Below are positions 56,042 through 64,000 of a DNA stretch of 64,000 nt, piece after piece; the first letter of the stretch is position 1, and the number at the start of each line of letters is the position of its first letter. Location of the stretch: contig OY762962.1 of assembly GCA_963667195.1 (NCBI GenBank), forward strand, positions 3,162,001 through 3,226,000, written 5' to 3'. The position numbers and the translations under genes are program-made. Under the pieces are notes generated by a model that saw only the letters and a list, made by a program, of their open reading frames with translations, was not told where the DNA came from and made no database searches. The DNA is from UBA7703 sp963667195. Its GTDB lineage: Bacteria > Bacillota > Clostridia > Christensenellales > CAG-138.

Positions 56042-57399
56042 GCATGAAACAGTATCTGTTTTCTGAAATCGTCTCCGCTTGCGGCGGAGCCTATATCGGC
56101 GATCCCACGCTGCTGCCAAAGACAGCCACGGGGATCGTCATCAACAGCGAACTTGCGCAGCCAGGTTCGCTTTTTATCGCGATCCGCGGTGAAAAGCACG
56201 ACGGACACAGCTTCATCCCCGCCGCACGCGACAAAGGCGCGTCGCTGGTGGTCACCGATCACCCGCTCGCGCAAAAGCCGTATCTGCTCGTGCCCGACAC
56301 GCTCAAAGCGATGCACGACATCGCGCGGAGTTATCGCAACAAGTTTACGATCCCTGTAATCGGCCTTACCGGCAGCGCGGGCAAGACCTCGACGAAGGAC
56401 ATCGTAGCGGCGGCGCTCGGCGCGAAGTTCCGCGTCATGAAGACGCAGGGCAACCTCAACAACGAGACCGGCGCTGCGCTGACGATCTTCACGCTCGAAG
56501 AATCGCACGAGGTCGCTGTCGTCGAGATGGGCACCAACCACTTCGGCGAAATCGGGCGCATCGCCTCGTTTGTGCAGCCGGACTACTGCCTCTTTACCAA
56601 CATCGGACTAGCGCATATCGAGAACTTCGGTTCGCGCGAGGGCATCTTCCGCGGCAAGACCGAGATGCTTCCTTATATGCGCACAGGCGGTCGCGTGATC
56701 GCCAACGGAGACGACGATTTTCTGTGCACGATTCCGAATGCATTCCAATACGGCCTCGGCGAAAGCTGCGCCGTTCGCGCAACCGAGATTCAAGATTTGG
56801 TTCTCCGCGGCATGAATTTTACCGCGCACTATCAGGGAACCTCCTGCCGCATGCACGTGCCCGCGCTGGGATTGCACTCGGTCTATAACGCGCTTGCCGC
56901 CGTTTCGGCAGGTCTCCTGCTCGGCATGTCGTTGGACGAGATTGCAGCAGGCATCGAGACCTACACGCCGCTCAAAGGGCGCATGAACGTGCACGAGCTT
57001 GCGCCATACACGCTCATCGACGACACCTATAACGCAAACCCGACCTCGATGAAAGCTTCTCTCGATGTGCTCGTCAAATGCTCCGGCAGGCGCGTTGCGA
57101 TCCTCGGCGACATGCGGGAACTCGGCTCGTCCGCACCGCAGATGCATGAGGATATCGGCAGATATGCGGCGTCTCTCGACATTGAGCGCGTCCTCTGCGT
57201 CGGCAGCGAGAGCAAAAAAATGTTCGAAGGCGCGAAAGCAGTAGCGCCCGGTTGCGCGGACTACTTTGAAACGCAGGAAGAGTTGCTCGCCGCGCTGTCA
57301 AATCTTGTGTGCGATGGCGACGTCATCCTTGTGAAAGCCTCCCGCGGAATGCATCTCGAGAACACGGTGGAGCTGCTCCTCTCCCTCTCCGCGTCATAA
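56038..57399 (+). CDS. murF: UDP-N-acetylmuramoyl-tripeptide--D-alanyl-D-alanine ligase
   Basis: Protein of 453 residues of the Mur ligase family. The P-loop is GLTGSAGKTSTKDIV, followed by NNETGAALT and VVEMGTNHFGEIG, and the C-terminal domain has LIDDTYNANPTSMKASL. It attaches D-Ala-D-Ala, the product of ddl, to the UDP-linked precursor. It overlaps ddl by ATGA; a second ATG two codons on is possible. Confidence 0.96.
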   Translation: MSMKQYLFSEIVSACGGAYIGDPTLLPKTATGIVINSELAQPGSLFIAIRGEKHDGHSFIPAARDKGASLVVTDHPLAQKPYLLVPDTLKAMHDIARSYRNKFTIPVIGLTGSAGKTSTKDIVAAALGAKFRVMKTQGNLNNETGAALTIFTLEESHEVAVVEMGTNHFGEIGRIASFVQPDYCLFTNIGLAHIENFGSREGIFRGKTEMLPYMRTGGRVIANGDDDFLCTIPNAFQYGLGESCAVRATEIQDLVLRGMNFTAHYQGTSCRMHVPALGLHSVYNALAAVSAGLLLGMSLDEIAAGIETYTPLKGRMNVHELAPYTLIDDTYNANPTSMKASLDVLVKCSGRRVAILGDMRELGSSAPQMHEDIGRYAASLDIERVLCVGSESKKMFEGAKAVAPGCADYFETQEELLAALSNLVCDGDVILVKASRGMHLENTVELLLSLSAS

Positions 57400-57424
57400 C
57401 AAAACTTAACTTCCAACCAACAAA

Positions 57425-57456
57425 AAAGCCCGCGCGGTTTCGTCCGTTCGGGCTTT
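57425..57456. terminator. Bidirectional terminator between murF and the DUF47 gene
   Basis: AAAGCCCG pairs with CGGGCTTT and is flanked by A and T tracts between convergent genes. Confidence 0.8.
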
Positions 57457-57476
57457 CTTTTTTGTTTGATTTTCTC

Positions 57477-58103
57477 TTAGCTATTCTTCATGACGACGAG
57501 CTCTACGCTCTCCATGACGTCTTCGCAGGCGTCGCAGCAGGCTTCCATCCAGTCGAACAGCTTTGTCCAGGTGATGCGATCCTGCGCTTCCGCGTTCTCG
57601 CAATAGAGCCTGCGCATGGCGGCGCAATAGAGGCGGTCGCCCTGCTCCTCGTAATCGTTCACCTTGACGATCGCCTGCTCCAGGCGCTCGCTGTTTCTCT
57701 GGAACCCGGGCAGTTCCTTGAGTGCGTCGCGCGACTCATAGCAGCATAGCTTGATAATTGCGGCGAACTCCAGCGCTTCCGAGCGCATCGCCTTCGTGTT
57801 ATACATAAACATTTTGCGGACAACATCTTCAATGAAGTCCGTCACGTTATCGATCTGCTGCAGAAGGAGGATGATGTCCTCGCGCTCGATGGGGGTAATG
57901 AACTCCTTGGCGAGCTTCTGCATGAGCTTGTGTTTGTTGATATCCGCTTCGTGCTCAATGACGTGAATCTCGTCGATCTGTTCGGCAAGTTTTTCGCTGT
58001 CAAAGTGTTCCACAAGGTTTTCGAGATATTCCGCCGCCTTACAGGCGCTCTCCATGCCGGAAACAAAACCTTCGAAATATTCGTTTGAACGCTGCTTTTT
58101 CAT
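57477..58103 (-). CDS. DUF47 family PhoU-like phosphate transport regulator
   Basis: Protein of 208 residues, all-helical, with HVIEHEADINKHKLMQKLAKEFITPIEREDI typical of DUF47 (split here only for description). These PhoU-like proteins accompany and modulate PiT transporters. It lies 50 bases after the PiT gene on the same strand. Confidence 0.92.
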   Translation of the reverse strand: MKKQRSNEYFEGFVSGMESACKAAEYLENLVEHFDSEKLAEQIDEIHVIEHEADINKHKLMQKLAKEFITPIEREDIILLLQQIDNVTDFIEDVVRKMFMYNTKAMRSEALEFAAIIKLCCYESRDALKELPGFQRNSERLEQAIVKVNDYEEQGDRLYCAAMRRLYCENAEAQDRITWTKLFDWMEACCDACEDVMESVELVVMKNS

Positions 58104-58153
58104 TTTGAACTCCTTCTATCATTCGATGAATCTAATCATACTTATTCCGACTA

Positions 58154-59206
58154 TTAGAAGATTGCCAGGAACAATTTCACCATCAAAAACCCGACAAGAC
58201 CACAGCACGGGAACGTGAGCACCCAGGCATACACCATCTCTTTGACGATGCCCAGATTGACAGAGCTCATGCGTTTGCTTGCGCCCGCGCCCATGATCGC
58301 GGTCGTTTTCGTGTGCGTTGTGCTGACCGGAATACCCGTCAGCGACGAGAGCAGCAGGCACCCTGCCGCCGCCATATCCGCGGAGAAACCCTGATACTTA
58401 TCCAGTTTCACCATGTCCATGCCAACCGCCTTGATGATGCGAAGGCCGCCGATGGAGGTGCCAAGGGACATGACCAGCGAGCAGAGAATCATCAGCCAGA
58501 TCGGGATCGTAAACGTGTTGACGTTCGTTTGACCGCCCGCTAAGAACACACCGAGCAGGAAAACGCCGATGAACTTCTGTCCGTCCTGCGCGCCGTGCAT
58601 AAACGCCATCGCCGCGCCTCCGACGATTTGTCCTTTTTTAAAGAAGCGATCCGCTTTGCGCCGTTCCGAGTGTTTAAACAGGAGCGCCATGAGCTTTGTT
58701 GTGCCGTAGCCCATCGCAAAGCCGAGCACGGAGGACAACAAAAGTCCGTAGATGACCTTCATCCAAGCCGAACCGTTGATCCCGCCGAATCCGTTTTGAA
58801 TCGCGACCGCAGCACCCGAAATGCCAGCAATCAGCGCATGGCTCTCGCTCGTCGGGATGCCGAAATACCAAGCGATGGTTGCCCAAAGCACGATGGCAAA
58901 CATGCCCGCACACAGCGCGATTGTCGCGTCTCCCGCGTTGGTGCCGAAATCGACCATGTTGTAAATGGTCTCCGCAACGGTTGCGTTGAGCAGCGTCATG
59001 ACAAATACGCCGAGAAAATTAAACACCGCAGCCATCAGGATCGCGGCGCGCGGGCTCATGGAGCGCGTCGAGATGCAGGTTGCGATCGCGTTAGGCGCGT
59101 CCGTCCAGCCGTTGACAAGAATAACGCCCAACGTGAGCGCTACCGTTACCATCAGCGCCGGGTTGGACGTTAGTCTGGCTAAAAAGTCCGAAAATGTAAT
59201 TGTCAT
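58154..59206 (-). CDS. PiT family inorganic phosphate transporter
   Basis: Protein of 350 residues with about ten transmembrane segments and the two PiT signature repeats: GWTDAPNAIATCISTRSMSP in the first half, and GIPVSTTHTKTTAIMGAG in the second. It carries phosphate with a cation gradient. It is co-transcribed with DUF47. A TATAAT box lies about 60 bases upstream; no pho-box was recognised. Confidence 0.95.
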   Translation of the reverse strand: MTITFSDFLARLTSNPALMVTVALTLGVILVNGWTDAPNAIATCISTRSMSPRAAILMAAVFNFLGVFVMTLLNATVAETIYNMVDFGTNAGDATIALCAGMFAIVLWATIAWYFGIPTSESHALIAGISGAAVAIQNGFGGINGSAWMKVIYGLLLSSVLGFAMGYGTTKLMALLFKHSERRKADRFFKKGQIVGGAAMAFMHGAQDGQKFIGVFLLGVFLAGGQTNVNTFTIPIWLMILCSLVMSLGTSIGGLRIIKAVGMDMVKLDKYQGFSADMAAAGCLLLSSLTGIPVSTTHTKTTAIMGAGASKRMSSVNLGIVKEMVYAWVLTFPCCGLVGFLMVKLFLAIF

Positions 59207-59404
59207 CGTTTCCCTATTCCCCCAATCTGGCGCATGAACATGCGAGCAATCCAGATATGAATTTTACATTATAATCGAATCCGTTTTACATAGATTTGAA
59301 TAACACAATTTTCAATCAAATCCACTCACGATTTTATATCAATTCTCGGCTTTGGTCTATAGTACTTTGAAGATTCTGTGAAAGAGTAAGGATAAAAATC
59401 AAAA

Positions 59405-59425
59405 AAAGCGGGGATTTCCCGCTTT
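59405..59425 (-). terminator. Terminator of the tandem aldolase gene
   Basis: The stem AAAGCGGG/CCCGCTTT is followed by a T run on the minus strand, after the stop at 59449. Confidence 0.8.
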
Positions 59426-59448
59426 CCTGTTCAATTGTAAAATAAATT

Positions 59449-60738
59449 TTACGCAAGATGAAATGTCGTCCTGAGCGCCTGAATCTCTTCTTCGCTCAGC
59501 AGGATCACCGTTCCCGCATCTCTCGCGACCAGAATGGACGCCGCGGTCGCCTCCGCAACCTCCAACCGATCGAACGCGGTAAACAAAGTTTCTCCCGTGG
59601 TCACAATGCGGCTGTTTTCAAACAGCACGACCGGCGTTTTCGCGGAGAACAGCGCGGCTGTCGATTCCGGGTCATTGAGAAACTCTCGCATGGTTCTGCG
59701 CGGTACCGAGCGGAGCATATAGTAGCTCTCAGGCACCGTGGAGGTCTCGTAAGCCTGCGTCGAACCGGCAAACGCCGCGACATGCGCGGGCGCCGCCGAA
59801 AAGATCGCGTTGATCTCTGGATGACTGCGATAGATCGCCGCATGCAGCGGCAACTCCAGCGCGGGAGATTTGCCCGCTTCCGCAGAGCCGCCCTCTACGA
59901 GAACAAGATCGCCCTCCTCGAGAAGCGCGTTGTCCAGGCCCTGCGGCGTGATCAGGAACGAATCCGCGTTTATGCGCGCGCTGCAAACGCCGATTGCGCC
60001 GGAGATCAGCGCGTGCTCGCATCCGCGACGCAGCTTTTGCACCATCTGCTCCCGCAGAATTCTCTCGTGTTCGTCCACACGGTCGTGCTTACGCGCGGTA
60101 TAGTCCGGCGTCGGACGCGTTGACCACGCGCATAGCTGTTCCTCGGTGACCGAGCGCGGCGAGCCAAGCTTGCGCGCGAGCAGGTCGAGCTTTGCCGCAA
60201 ACTCGATGGTTTCGAAGAGCTGATAGCCTTTGAGCAGGTCTTTCGCACCGACGCAGATGCCGTGATTTTCCAGAAACACGACGTCCGCGCCCTTTGAAAA
60301 CTCCGCGTACATATTCTCGCCGAGTTCGGGACTGCCCATCATCGCGTATTTAGAGAGCCGCATGTTCTTGCACATGGCGAACGTGTCCGGCAGTAAATCG
60401 ATGCGCGGGAACGTGCGAGTGAGCGAAAACGCGATGCAGAAGACCGGATGCGCGTGCACTACGGCGCGAAAATCCGGCCTCGCGCGGTAGGTTGCGCGAT
60501 GGAAGAAGATTTCGCTGGAGGGCTCGTGTTTACCTTCGAAAGTACCATCCGGGTGGACGCAAACGATGTCCTCCAAAGTCAGGCTGCCCTTGTCGTAGCC
60601 CTTCGGCGTGATCCAGATATCGCCGTTGGAATCGAGCATGGAGATGTTTCCGCCGGTTGCTGTGGTCAGCCCACGGTCATAGACGCGCCGCATAGTCGCG
60701 GCAACTTGTTCGGCGGGAGAAAGATCGAAAAACTTCAT
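59449..60738 (-). CDS. Tandem class II aldolase/adducin protein with a degenerate second domain
   Basis: Protein of 429 residues made of two class II aldolase/adducin domains. The first (residues 1-205) has the full zinc site, HAHP and ENHG, plus the TGGNIS phosphate loop, as in L-fuculose-phosphate aldolase or ribulose-phosphate epimerase relatives. The second (about 230-429) follows the same order but reads AAPAH and ENSR, so the zinc histidines are lost. It could be a one-chain heterodimer with a regulatory half. Substrate unknown; no sugar operon is adjacent. Confidence 0.85.
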   Translation of the reverse strand: MKFFDLSPAEQVAATMRRVYDRGLTTATGGNISMLDSNGDIWITPKGYDKGSLTLEDIVCVHPDGTFEGKHEPSSEIFFHRATYRARPDFRAVVHAHPVFCIAFSLTRTFPRIDLLPDTFAMCKNMRLSKYAMMGSPELGENMYAEFSKGADVVFLENHGICVGAKDLLKGYQLFETIEFAAKLDLLARKLGSPRSVTEEQLCAWSTRPTPDYTARKHDRVDEHERILREQMVQKLRRGCEHALISGAIGVCSARINADSFLITPQGLDNALLEEGDLVLVEGGSAEAGKSPALELPLHAAIYRSHPEINAIFSAAPAHVAAFAGSTQAYETSTVPESYYMLRSVPRRTMREFLNDPESTAALFSAKTPVVLFENSRIVTTGETLFTAFDRLEVAEATAASILVARDAGTVILLSEEEIQALRTTFHLA

Positions 60739-60902
60739 AAGCGATGCTGATCTCTTTCCAATAAAATGTTTGGTACGATTATACCATGCGCGCGTTTCGT
60801 TGTCTTGGTGATACGGGTTTTCGATTCTGTTCCTTTTCGATTTGCATGGAAAAACAATTCGCAGATTCAGCCGATTTCAGCACGATTCGAGCTTGTCAAG
60901 TG

Positions 60903-60931
60903 TTGACATTTACCCCGCCAAATGCTATCAT
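60903..60931 (+). promoter_or_regulatory. Promoter of tRNA-Pro
   Basis: A perfect TTGACA (60903-60908), 17 bp and TATCAT (60926-60931), 12 bases before the tRNA. Confidence 0.85.
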
Positions 60932-60943
60932 AATCAACGCCGT

Positions 60944-61020
60944 CTGGGTGTAGCGCAGTTTGGTAGCGTGCTTGAATGGGGTTCAAGAGGCCGAAGGTTC
61001 AAATCCTTTCACCCAGACCA
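60944..61020 (+). tRNA. tRNA-Pro (anticodon GGG)
   Basis: Cloverleaf with acceptor CTGGGTG/CACCCAG, D arm GCGC/GCGT, anticodon stem CTTGA/TCAAG around loop ATGGGGT (anticodon GGG), TPsiC loop TTCAAAT and an encoded 3' CCA. It reads CCC and possibly CCT codons. Confidence 0.95.
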
Positions 61021-61027
61021 AGAAAAA

Positions 61028-61058
61028 GAATGGACATCGTCTGATGTCCATTCTTTTT
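61028..61058 (+). terminator. Terminator of tRNA-Pro; left copy of a 31-bp direct repeat
   Basis: A perfect hairpin (GAATGGACATC with GATGTCCATTC) and a T run follow the tRNA by 7 bases. The same 31 bases recur at 62064-62094. Confidence 0.9.
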
Positions 61059-61162
61059 TCTGTTTGAGGAACGATTTTATCCTTCGGTCACCGCCGTACC
61101 CCATCGGGGTTCAAGGGGTGAGTGCCGCCGCGAAGCGGTCAGCACATAGTGATACAAAGAAA

Positions 61163-61291
61163 ATGGAGAGCTCCAATCATTATGTAATGGTAAACCAAAC
61201 ATACTGCAATCAGGAATGCTATAAAAACTGTAATGAGTGCATCTGTTTGAAAATATTCGAAAATAATTTCAAGACAAACAAATATGAATAG
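61163..61291 (+). CDS. Candidate 42-residue cysteine-rich peptide
   Basis: A short frame within the AT-rich islet behind tRNA-Pro. The peptide has five cysteines clustered as YCNQECYKNCNECICLK and a lysine/asparagine-rich tail, with no clear signal sequence. AAAGAAA upstream is only a weak ribosome site. Coding potential is uncertain. It lies 41 bases before the next gene on the same strand. Confidence 0.35.
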   Translation: MESSNHYVMVNQTYCNQECYKNCNECICLKIFENNFKTNKYE

Positions 61292-61332
61292 TTTATAATA
61301 CAAGAAATGCTGTGTTTTTGGAGGAAATTTCG

Positions 61333-62007
61333 ATGGAAGTCCTATCCATACTTGTTGTGTTTTTAGCGATTCTACAGTTCTTTATTCCACCTTCACCAAG
61401 CTGGGGGACTCCAAAGAAAGTTATTACATTCATCATCCTATTGGCAGTTAGTTTTTTTATTTTCTCCTATAGAGATAGCTTTTACTTGGAGAAACACAAC
61501 GCCCCCGATGAGAATGTTGCTGCTGTAGTAAATACATCATCAAATGAATCTTACAACGCCGCCCCGCAAAGCATAGAACAAACTGCACTCGCAAATCCTC
61601 CTGTCAATCCGACTCAAACTCCATTCACACAGTCGGATAACTCAAGTAGTAGCCAGCCATACAGCATATATCGATCTGACAAAGTTTTAGAATTGAAAAG
61701 AGGTAAGCATTACCCTTACATTTGCAACCCGGAAATTAAAAATTGCCTCGGTTTCACAATGAAGTTTAGTTATAACCTGCCGGAAGGAAATTATGTTAAG
61801 AATGTTTGGCTCGTTTGTGTTCGAGAAAATGGTGATAACTGGGTTCAAGTTGGTGAAATCACCATAAATGAAGGAGAGGAAAAAGAATTTACGATCAGAT
61901 TTGATAGAGCGATCTCATTTTCCGAGATTGTTATTCAAAGGCCCATAGACTATAATGATTATATGCATACAGATAATTTGTCGATTTATAACATTATTTA
62001 CGCTTGA
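61333..62007 (+). CDS. AT-rich gene for a membrane-anchored protein of unknown function
   Basis: Protein of 224 residues. Two hydrophobic segments (about residues 3-18 and 29-46) are followed by an Asn/Ser/Pro/Gln linker (residues 60-115). The C-terminal domain of about 105 residues looks beta-rich (FTMKFSYNLPEGNYVKNVWL, then EGEEKEFTIRFDRAISF). I do not recognise the family. TTTGGAGG precedes the ATG. Base and codon use are much more AT-rich than the surrounding genes, which with the flanking repeats suggests acquisition. Confidence 0.75.
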   Translation: MEVLSILVVFLAILQFFIPPSPSWGTPKKVITFIILLAVSFFIFSYRDSFYLEKHNAPDENVAAVVNTSSNESYNAAPQSIEQTALANPPVNPTQTPFTQSDNSSSSQPYSIYRSDKVLELKRGKHYPYICNPEIKNCLGFTMKFSYNLPEGNYVKNVWLVCVRENGDNWVQVGEITINEGEEKEFTIRFDRAISFSEIVIQRPIDYNDYMHTDNLSIYNIIYA

Positions 62008-62063
62008 AAGCCATAATATAAATTGCAATTCTTAAGTATCTTCTTTGAGTAACAGAAGTTTAT

Positions 62064-62094
62064 GAATGGACATCGTCTGATGTCCATTCTTTTT
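62064..62094 (+). terminator. Terminator; right copy of the 31-bp direct repeat
   Basis: Identical to 61028-61058, hairpin and T run included. It ends the islet gene and lies 3 bases from the butyrate kinase stop on the other strand. Confidence 0.88.
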
Positions 62095-62096
62095 GT

Positions 62097-63188
62097 TTAA
62101 AACCCAAACCCCTTCCAAACCGGCTCGCCGGTGTAGGCATGCGCCTCGTCCTCGCCGCGCAGGACGCGCAGGACGGCACCCGCCATCTCCTCCTGCTCCA
62201 TCTCGCCCGGATAGACGGTAATTGGTGCGATCCAGCCGCAACGGCTCCTGATTCCATCGGCAACGTCGCGATACCCCGCAAGCCTCCCGGTCAGAAGAAC
62301 CCCGTCCACCTTGCCGCAAAGCACGGCGCTCATTGCCCCGATCTCTTTACAAATCTGATAGATCATGGCGTTCCAGACGAGTACCGCCTTGCGATCTTTT
62401 GCCTCCACCATCTCGTGAACCTTCGCGGAGTTGGACGTTCCAAAGTGGCTCACAAAGCCGCCCGCGCGCGAGCATAGAAGCCGCACCTCGTCGAGAGAAT
62501 GCCCTTCCATATAATCGAGCAAATTCAGCACGGGCACGCTGCCGATGCGCGTCGGCGTGAACGGACCGTCCCCGCCGGAGCCAACGTTGCCATCGATCAT
62601 CCGCCCGCAATCATGCGCGTTGATCGTAATGCCGCCGTCGATATGTGCCACCACAAAGCGGCAATCCTCATATTTCTTCCCGAGCGTATTTGCGTGAAAC
62701 CGCGCAACCGCCTTTTGATTCAGCACGTGCGACTGCGCGTTTCGGTAAACGCCCGCAATGCCGGTCATGCGCGCATAATCGCAGAGCTCGTCCGTGTTCG
62801 TGGGGTTTACCGTAAACATCCTGCCACCGAACTCGTTGCAGAGTTCGTATGCCAGCAACACGCCCAGCTTTGCCGCGTGCTCGCTGCCGCCAACCGCGTC
62901 CCACGTGTCCCGGTAGAGCCGCTCATCGATTGGCATCACACCCGCTTTTTGGGGATAAGCACTCCCGCCTCTGCCGACAAAGACGTCCACCTGCTCCGGC
63001 GTAAACCCGTTTCGCTTCAGGATATCCAGCACCACCTGCTTTCGGAAGGCAACCTGATCGTTGACCGTAGGGAACTTCAGCAAAACAGGTGCGTCGTGGA
63101 ATTCGCTTTCCTCAAAGAGCGAGGTGTCGTCCTCAAACAAGCTGATCTTTGTGGACGTGGAACCGGGATTGATCACCAGAATATTCAT
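62097..63188 (-). CDS. buk: Butyrate kinase
   Basis: Protein of 363 residues of the acetokinase/butyrate kinase family: ILVINPGSTSTKISLF at the start, VGRGGSAYPQKAGV, VVAHIDGGITINAH, and GVLLTGRLAGYRDVAD. It converts butyryl-phosphate and ADP to butyrate and ATP, or the reverse; branched acids are an alternative. No phosphotransbutyrylase gene is adjacent. It is a single gene with its own promoter. Confidence 0.94.
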   Translation of the reverse strand: MNILVINPGSTSTKISLFEDDTSLFEESEFHDAPVLLKFPTVNDQVAFRKQVVLDILKRNGFTPEQVDVFVGRGGSAYPQKAGVMPIDERLYRDTWDAVGGSEHAAKLGVLLAYELCNEFGGRMFTVNPTNTDELCDYARMTGIAGVYRNAQSHVLNQKAVARFHANTLGKKYEDCRFVVAHIDGGITINAHDCGRMIDGNVGSGGDGPFTPTRIGSVPVLNLLDYMEGHSLDEVRLLCSRAGGFVSHFGTSNSAKVHEMVEAKDRKAVLVWNAMIYQICKEIGAMSAVLCGKVDGVLLTGRLAGYRDVADGIRSRCGWIAPITVYPGEMEQEEMAGAVLRVLRGEDEAHAYTGEPVWKGFGF

Positions 63189-63252
63189 GAGTTATTGTGC
63201 CTTTCGGGTCTCTGCGCGTGCTTATTGACGTTATGAACGCCAACAAGAGATG

Positions 63253-63280
63253 ATTATAGCACTCCTGATTTTTTATTCAA
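63253..63280 (-). promoter_or_regulatory. Promoter of butyrate kinase
   Basis: TTGAAT (63275-63280), 16 bp and a perfect TATAAT (63253-63258), read on the minus strand. Confidence 0.7.
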
Positions 63281-63409
63281 CGCAAATGCCCGATTTTCTT
63301 GTATTGCGATCAAACGTGAACTTTCCCGTTCATTCATTGACTATTTTTTCATAAGCGGTAAACTGATCATTGTATCCAATTGAATCATTTCGCAAACAGG
63401 AGAACATTC

Positions 63410-63841
63410 ATGGAACACATCGTAGTAGATTTGAAACGGACATCCGGCAATGTACATTTTGAGGCGGTCAGCGCGGATCATCCCGCGATCACTGTGCCGT
63501 TTGACTTTACCCCGCCGCTTGGCAGCGGAGACGGGCTCTCCGGACTCGAAGCGCTCGTAATGACCTTTTGCGGTTGCGTGAGCACCGCAATCGTCGGGCT
63601 AACGTTCCGGCTTGGCAAACATATCGGCTCATACGCCGTCAAAGCCGAAGGCGAACGCGCCGAGCAGCCGCTGTCTCTTCAAAAGATTTTCTTCCATATC
63701 GACATCACATCCAACGACATCACTGCAGACGATATGGACTGGGTGCTCCGGCAGGCGGAGGCGATTTCCCCAGTTTGGATCGCCATTCAGGGCAACGTTG
63801 CGGTTGAAACGTCGTATACGATTTTGCCGGACGATAAGTAA
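63410..63841 (+). CDS. OsmC family peroxiredoxin-like protein
   Basis: Protein of 143 residues. The OsmC active-site region is visible: PPLGSGDGLSGLEALVMTFCGCVSTAI, described here as a glycine-rich loop and a helix carrying two close cysteines, of which one should be the peroxidatic residue. The family reduces organic hydroperoxides with thiols. AGGAG precedes the ATG at 63410. It is a single gene with a terminator. Confidence 0.85.
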   Translation: MEHIVVDLKRTSGNVHFEAVSADHPAITVPFDFTPPLGSGDGLSGLEALVMTFCGCVSTAIVGLTFRLGKHIGSYAVKAEGERAEQPLSLQKIFFHIDITSNDITADDMDWVLRQAEAISPVWIAIQGNVAVETSYTILPDDK

Positions 63842-63862
63842 TCCATCGCTCCTAAAATCATC

Positions 63863-63896
63863 AAGCAGGTGTACGATTTGTTTCGCGCACCTGCTT
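63863..63896 (+). terminator. Terminator after the OsmC gene
   Basis: AAGCAGGTG pairs with CACCTGCTT, followed by six T residues. Confidence 0.85.
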
Positions 63897-63934
63897 TTTT
63901 CTGCTGTTCTGTTTTTCAACGTGGTCATCTTGCA

Positions 63935-64000
63935 CTAACGAGATGGCTTGCCGAGATCCGCGCTGTTGCTGTATCCGTTGCTCTCCCAGTACCCTTGATA
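63935..64000 (-). CDS. Possible C-terminal end of a gene running off the window
   Basis: On the minus strand an open frame of 21 residues (YQGYWESNGYSNSADLGKPS and one more residue) runs from the window edge to a TAG. The composition resembles the end of a secreted or surface protein, but the piece is too short to identify. Confidence 0.35.
   Translation of the reverse strand, partial: YQGYWESNGYSNSADLGKPSR

Noticed and set aside
61085..61145. tRNA remnant in the islet (GGGGTTCAAG shared with tRNA-Pro)
   Set aside because: Only a 10-base match; the rest of the arm and the acceptor do not align, so it may be chance.
60842..61291. 149-codon plus-strand frame through tRNA-Pro and its terminator
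   Set aside because: It overlaps a complete tRNA, promoter and terminator; only its last 42 codons are kept, as a doubtful separate small frame.

Overview
The window reads as chromosomal DNA of an anaerobic Bacillota (Clostridia-type) bacterium with a fairly high GC content. The pointers are strong Shine-Dalgarno sequences, sigma-A promoters of the TTGACA-17-TATAAT type, two T-box leaders, a Spo0A-type DNA-binding domain, a glycyl radical enzyme with its activase, a butyrate kinase, and the complete anaerobic ornithine oxidation cluster. I cannot name the genus. No phage, insertion sequence, CRISPR array or rRNA was found.

Layout. 0-5.6 kb: an HNH nuclease, a LytTR/DUF3021 regulatory pair, a racemase-acetyltransferase pair, an AT-rich DUF4279 gene beside tRNA-Arg(ACG), a short-chain dehydrogenase and endonuclease IV. 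5.8-12.9 kb: a glycyl radical enzyme, its radical-SAM activase and a split-barrel flavoprotein-like gene, then a bare Spo0A effector-domain protein divergent from an iron alcohol dehydrogenase and a ThiF-like enzyme. 12.9-25.8 kb: an AhpD-like protein, pyrG, glmS, trpB behind a tryptophan T-box, a chagasin-like lipoprotein, clpB with a ribbon-helix-helix partner, a MalY/PatB lyase and a protein with a 31-unit TATP repeat.

25.9-33.7 kb, minus strand: ord-ortA-ortB-oraS-oraE-reactivase-orr. Together these racemise ornithine, move its terminal amino group with an adenosylcobalamin/PLP mutase, deaminate the product oxidatively and cleave it thiolytically to alanine and acetyl-CoA. 33.8-42.7 kb: a PHP phosphoesterase, a flavodoxin-like protein, XdhC, a methyltransferase, tag, a GntR-ABC transporter operon with a clear operator, and a secreted or anchored metallo-beta-lactamase-fold protein. 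42.7-64 kb: pheST behind a phenylalanine T-box, two zinc-ribbon membrane proteins, a D-aminoacylase and PfkB kinase, glycogen phosphorylase, an M3 peptidase lipoprotein, ddl-murF, DUF47-PiT phosphate uptake, a tandem class II aldolase, tRNA-Pro(GGG), an AT-rich islet between duplicated terminators, butyrate kinase and an OsmC protein.

The items most worth following up are: the orphan Spo0A effector domain with four 10-bp-phased 0A-like boxes just upstream of it; the glycyl radical trio with a C-L-E-N active-site motif; the islet behind tRNA-Pro flanked by 31-bp perfect direct repeats 1,036 bp apart; and the ribbon-helix-helix/ClpB operon with a 21-bp-spaced direct repeat over its promoter.
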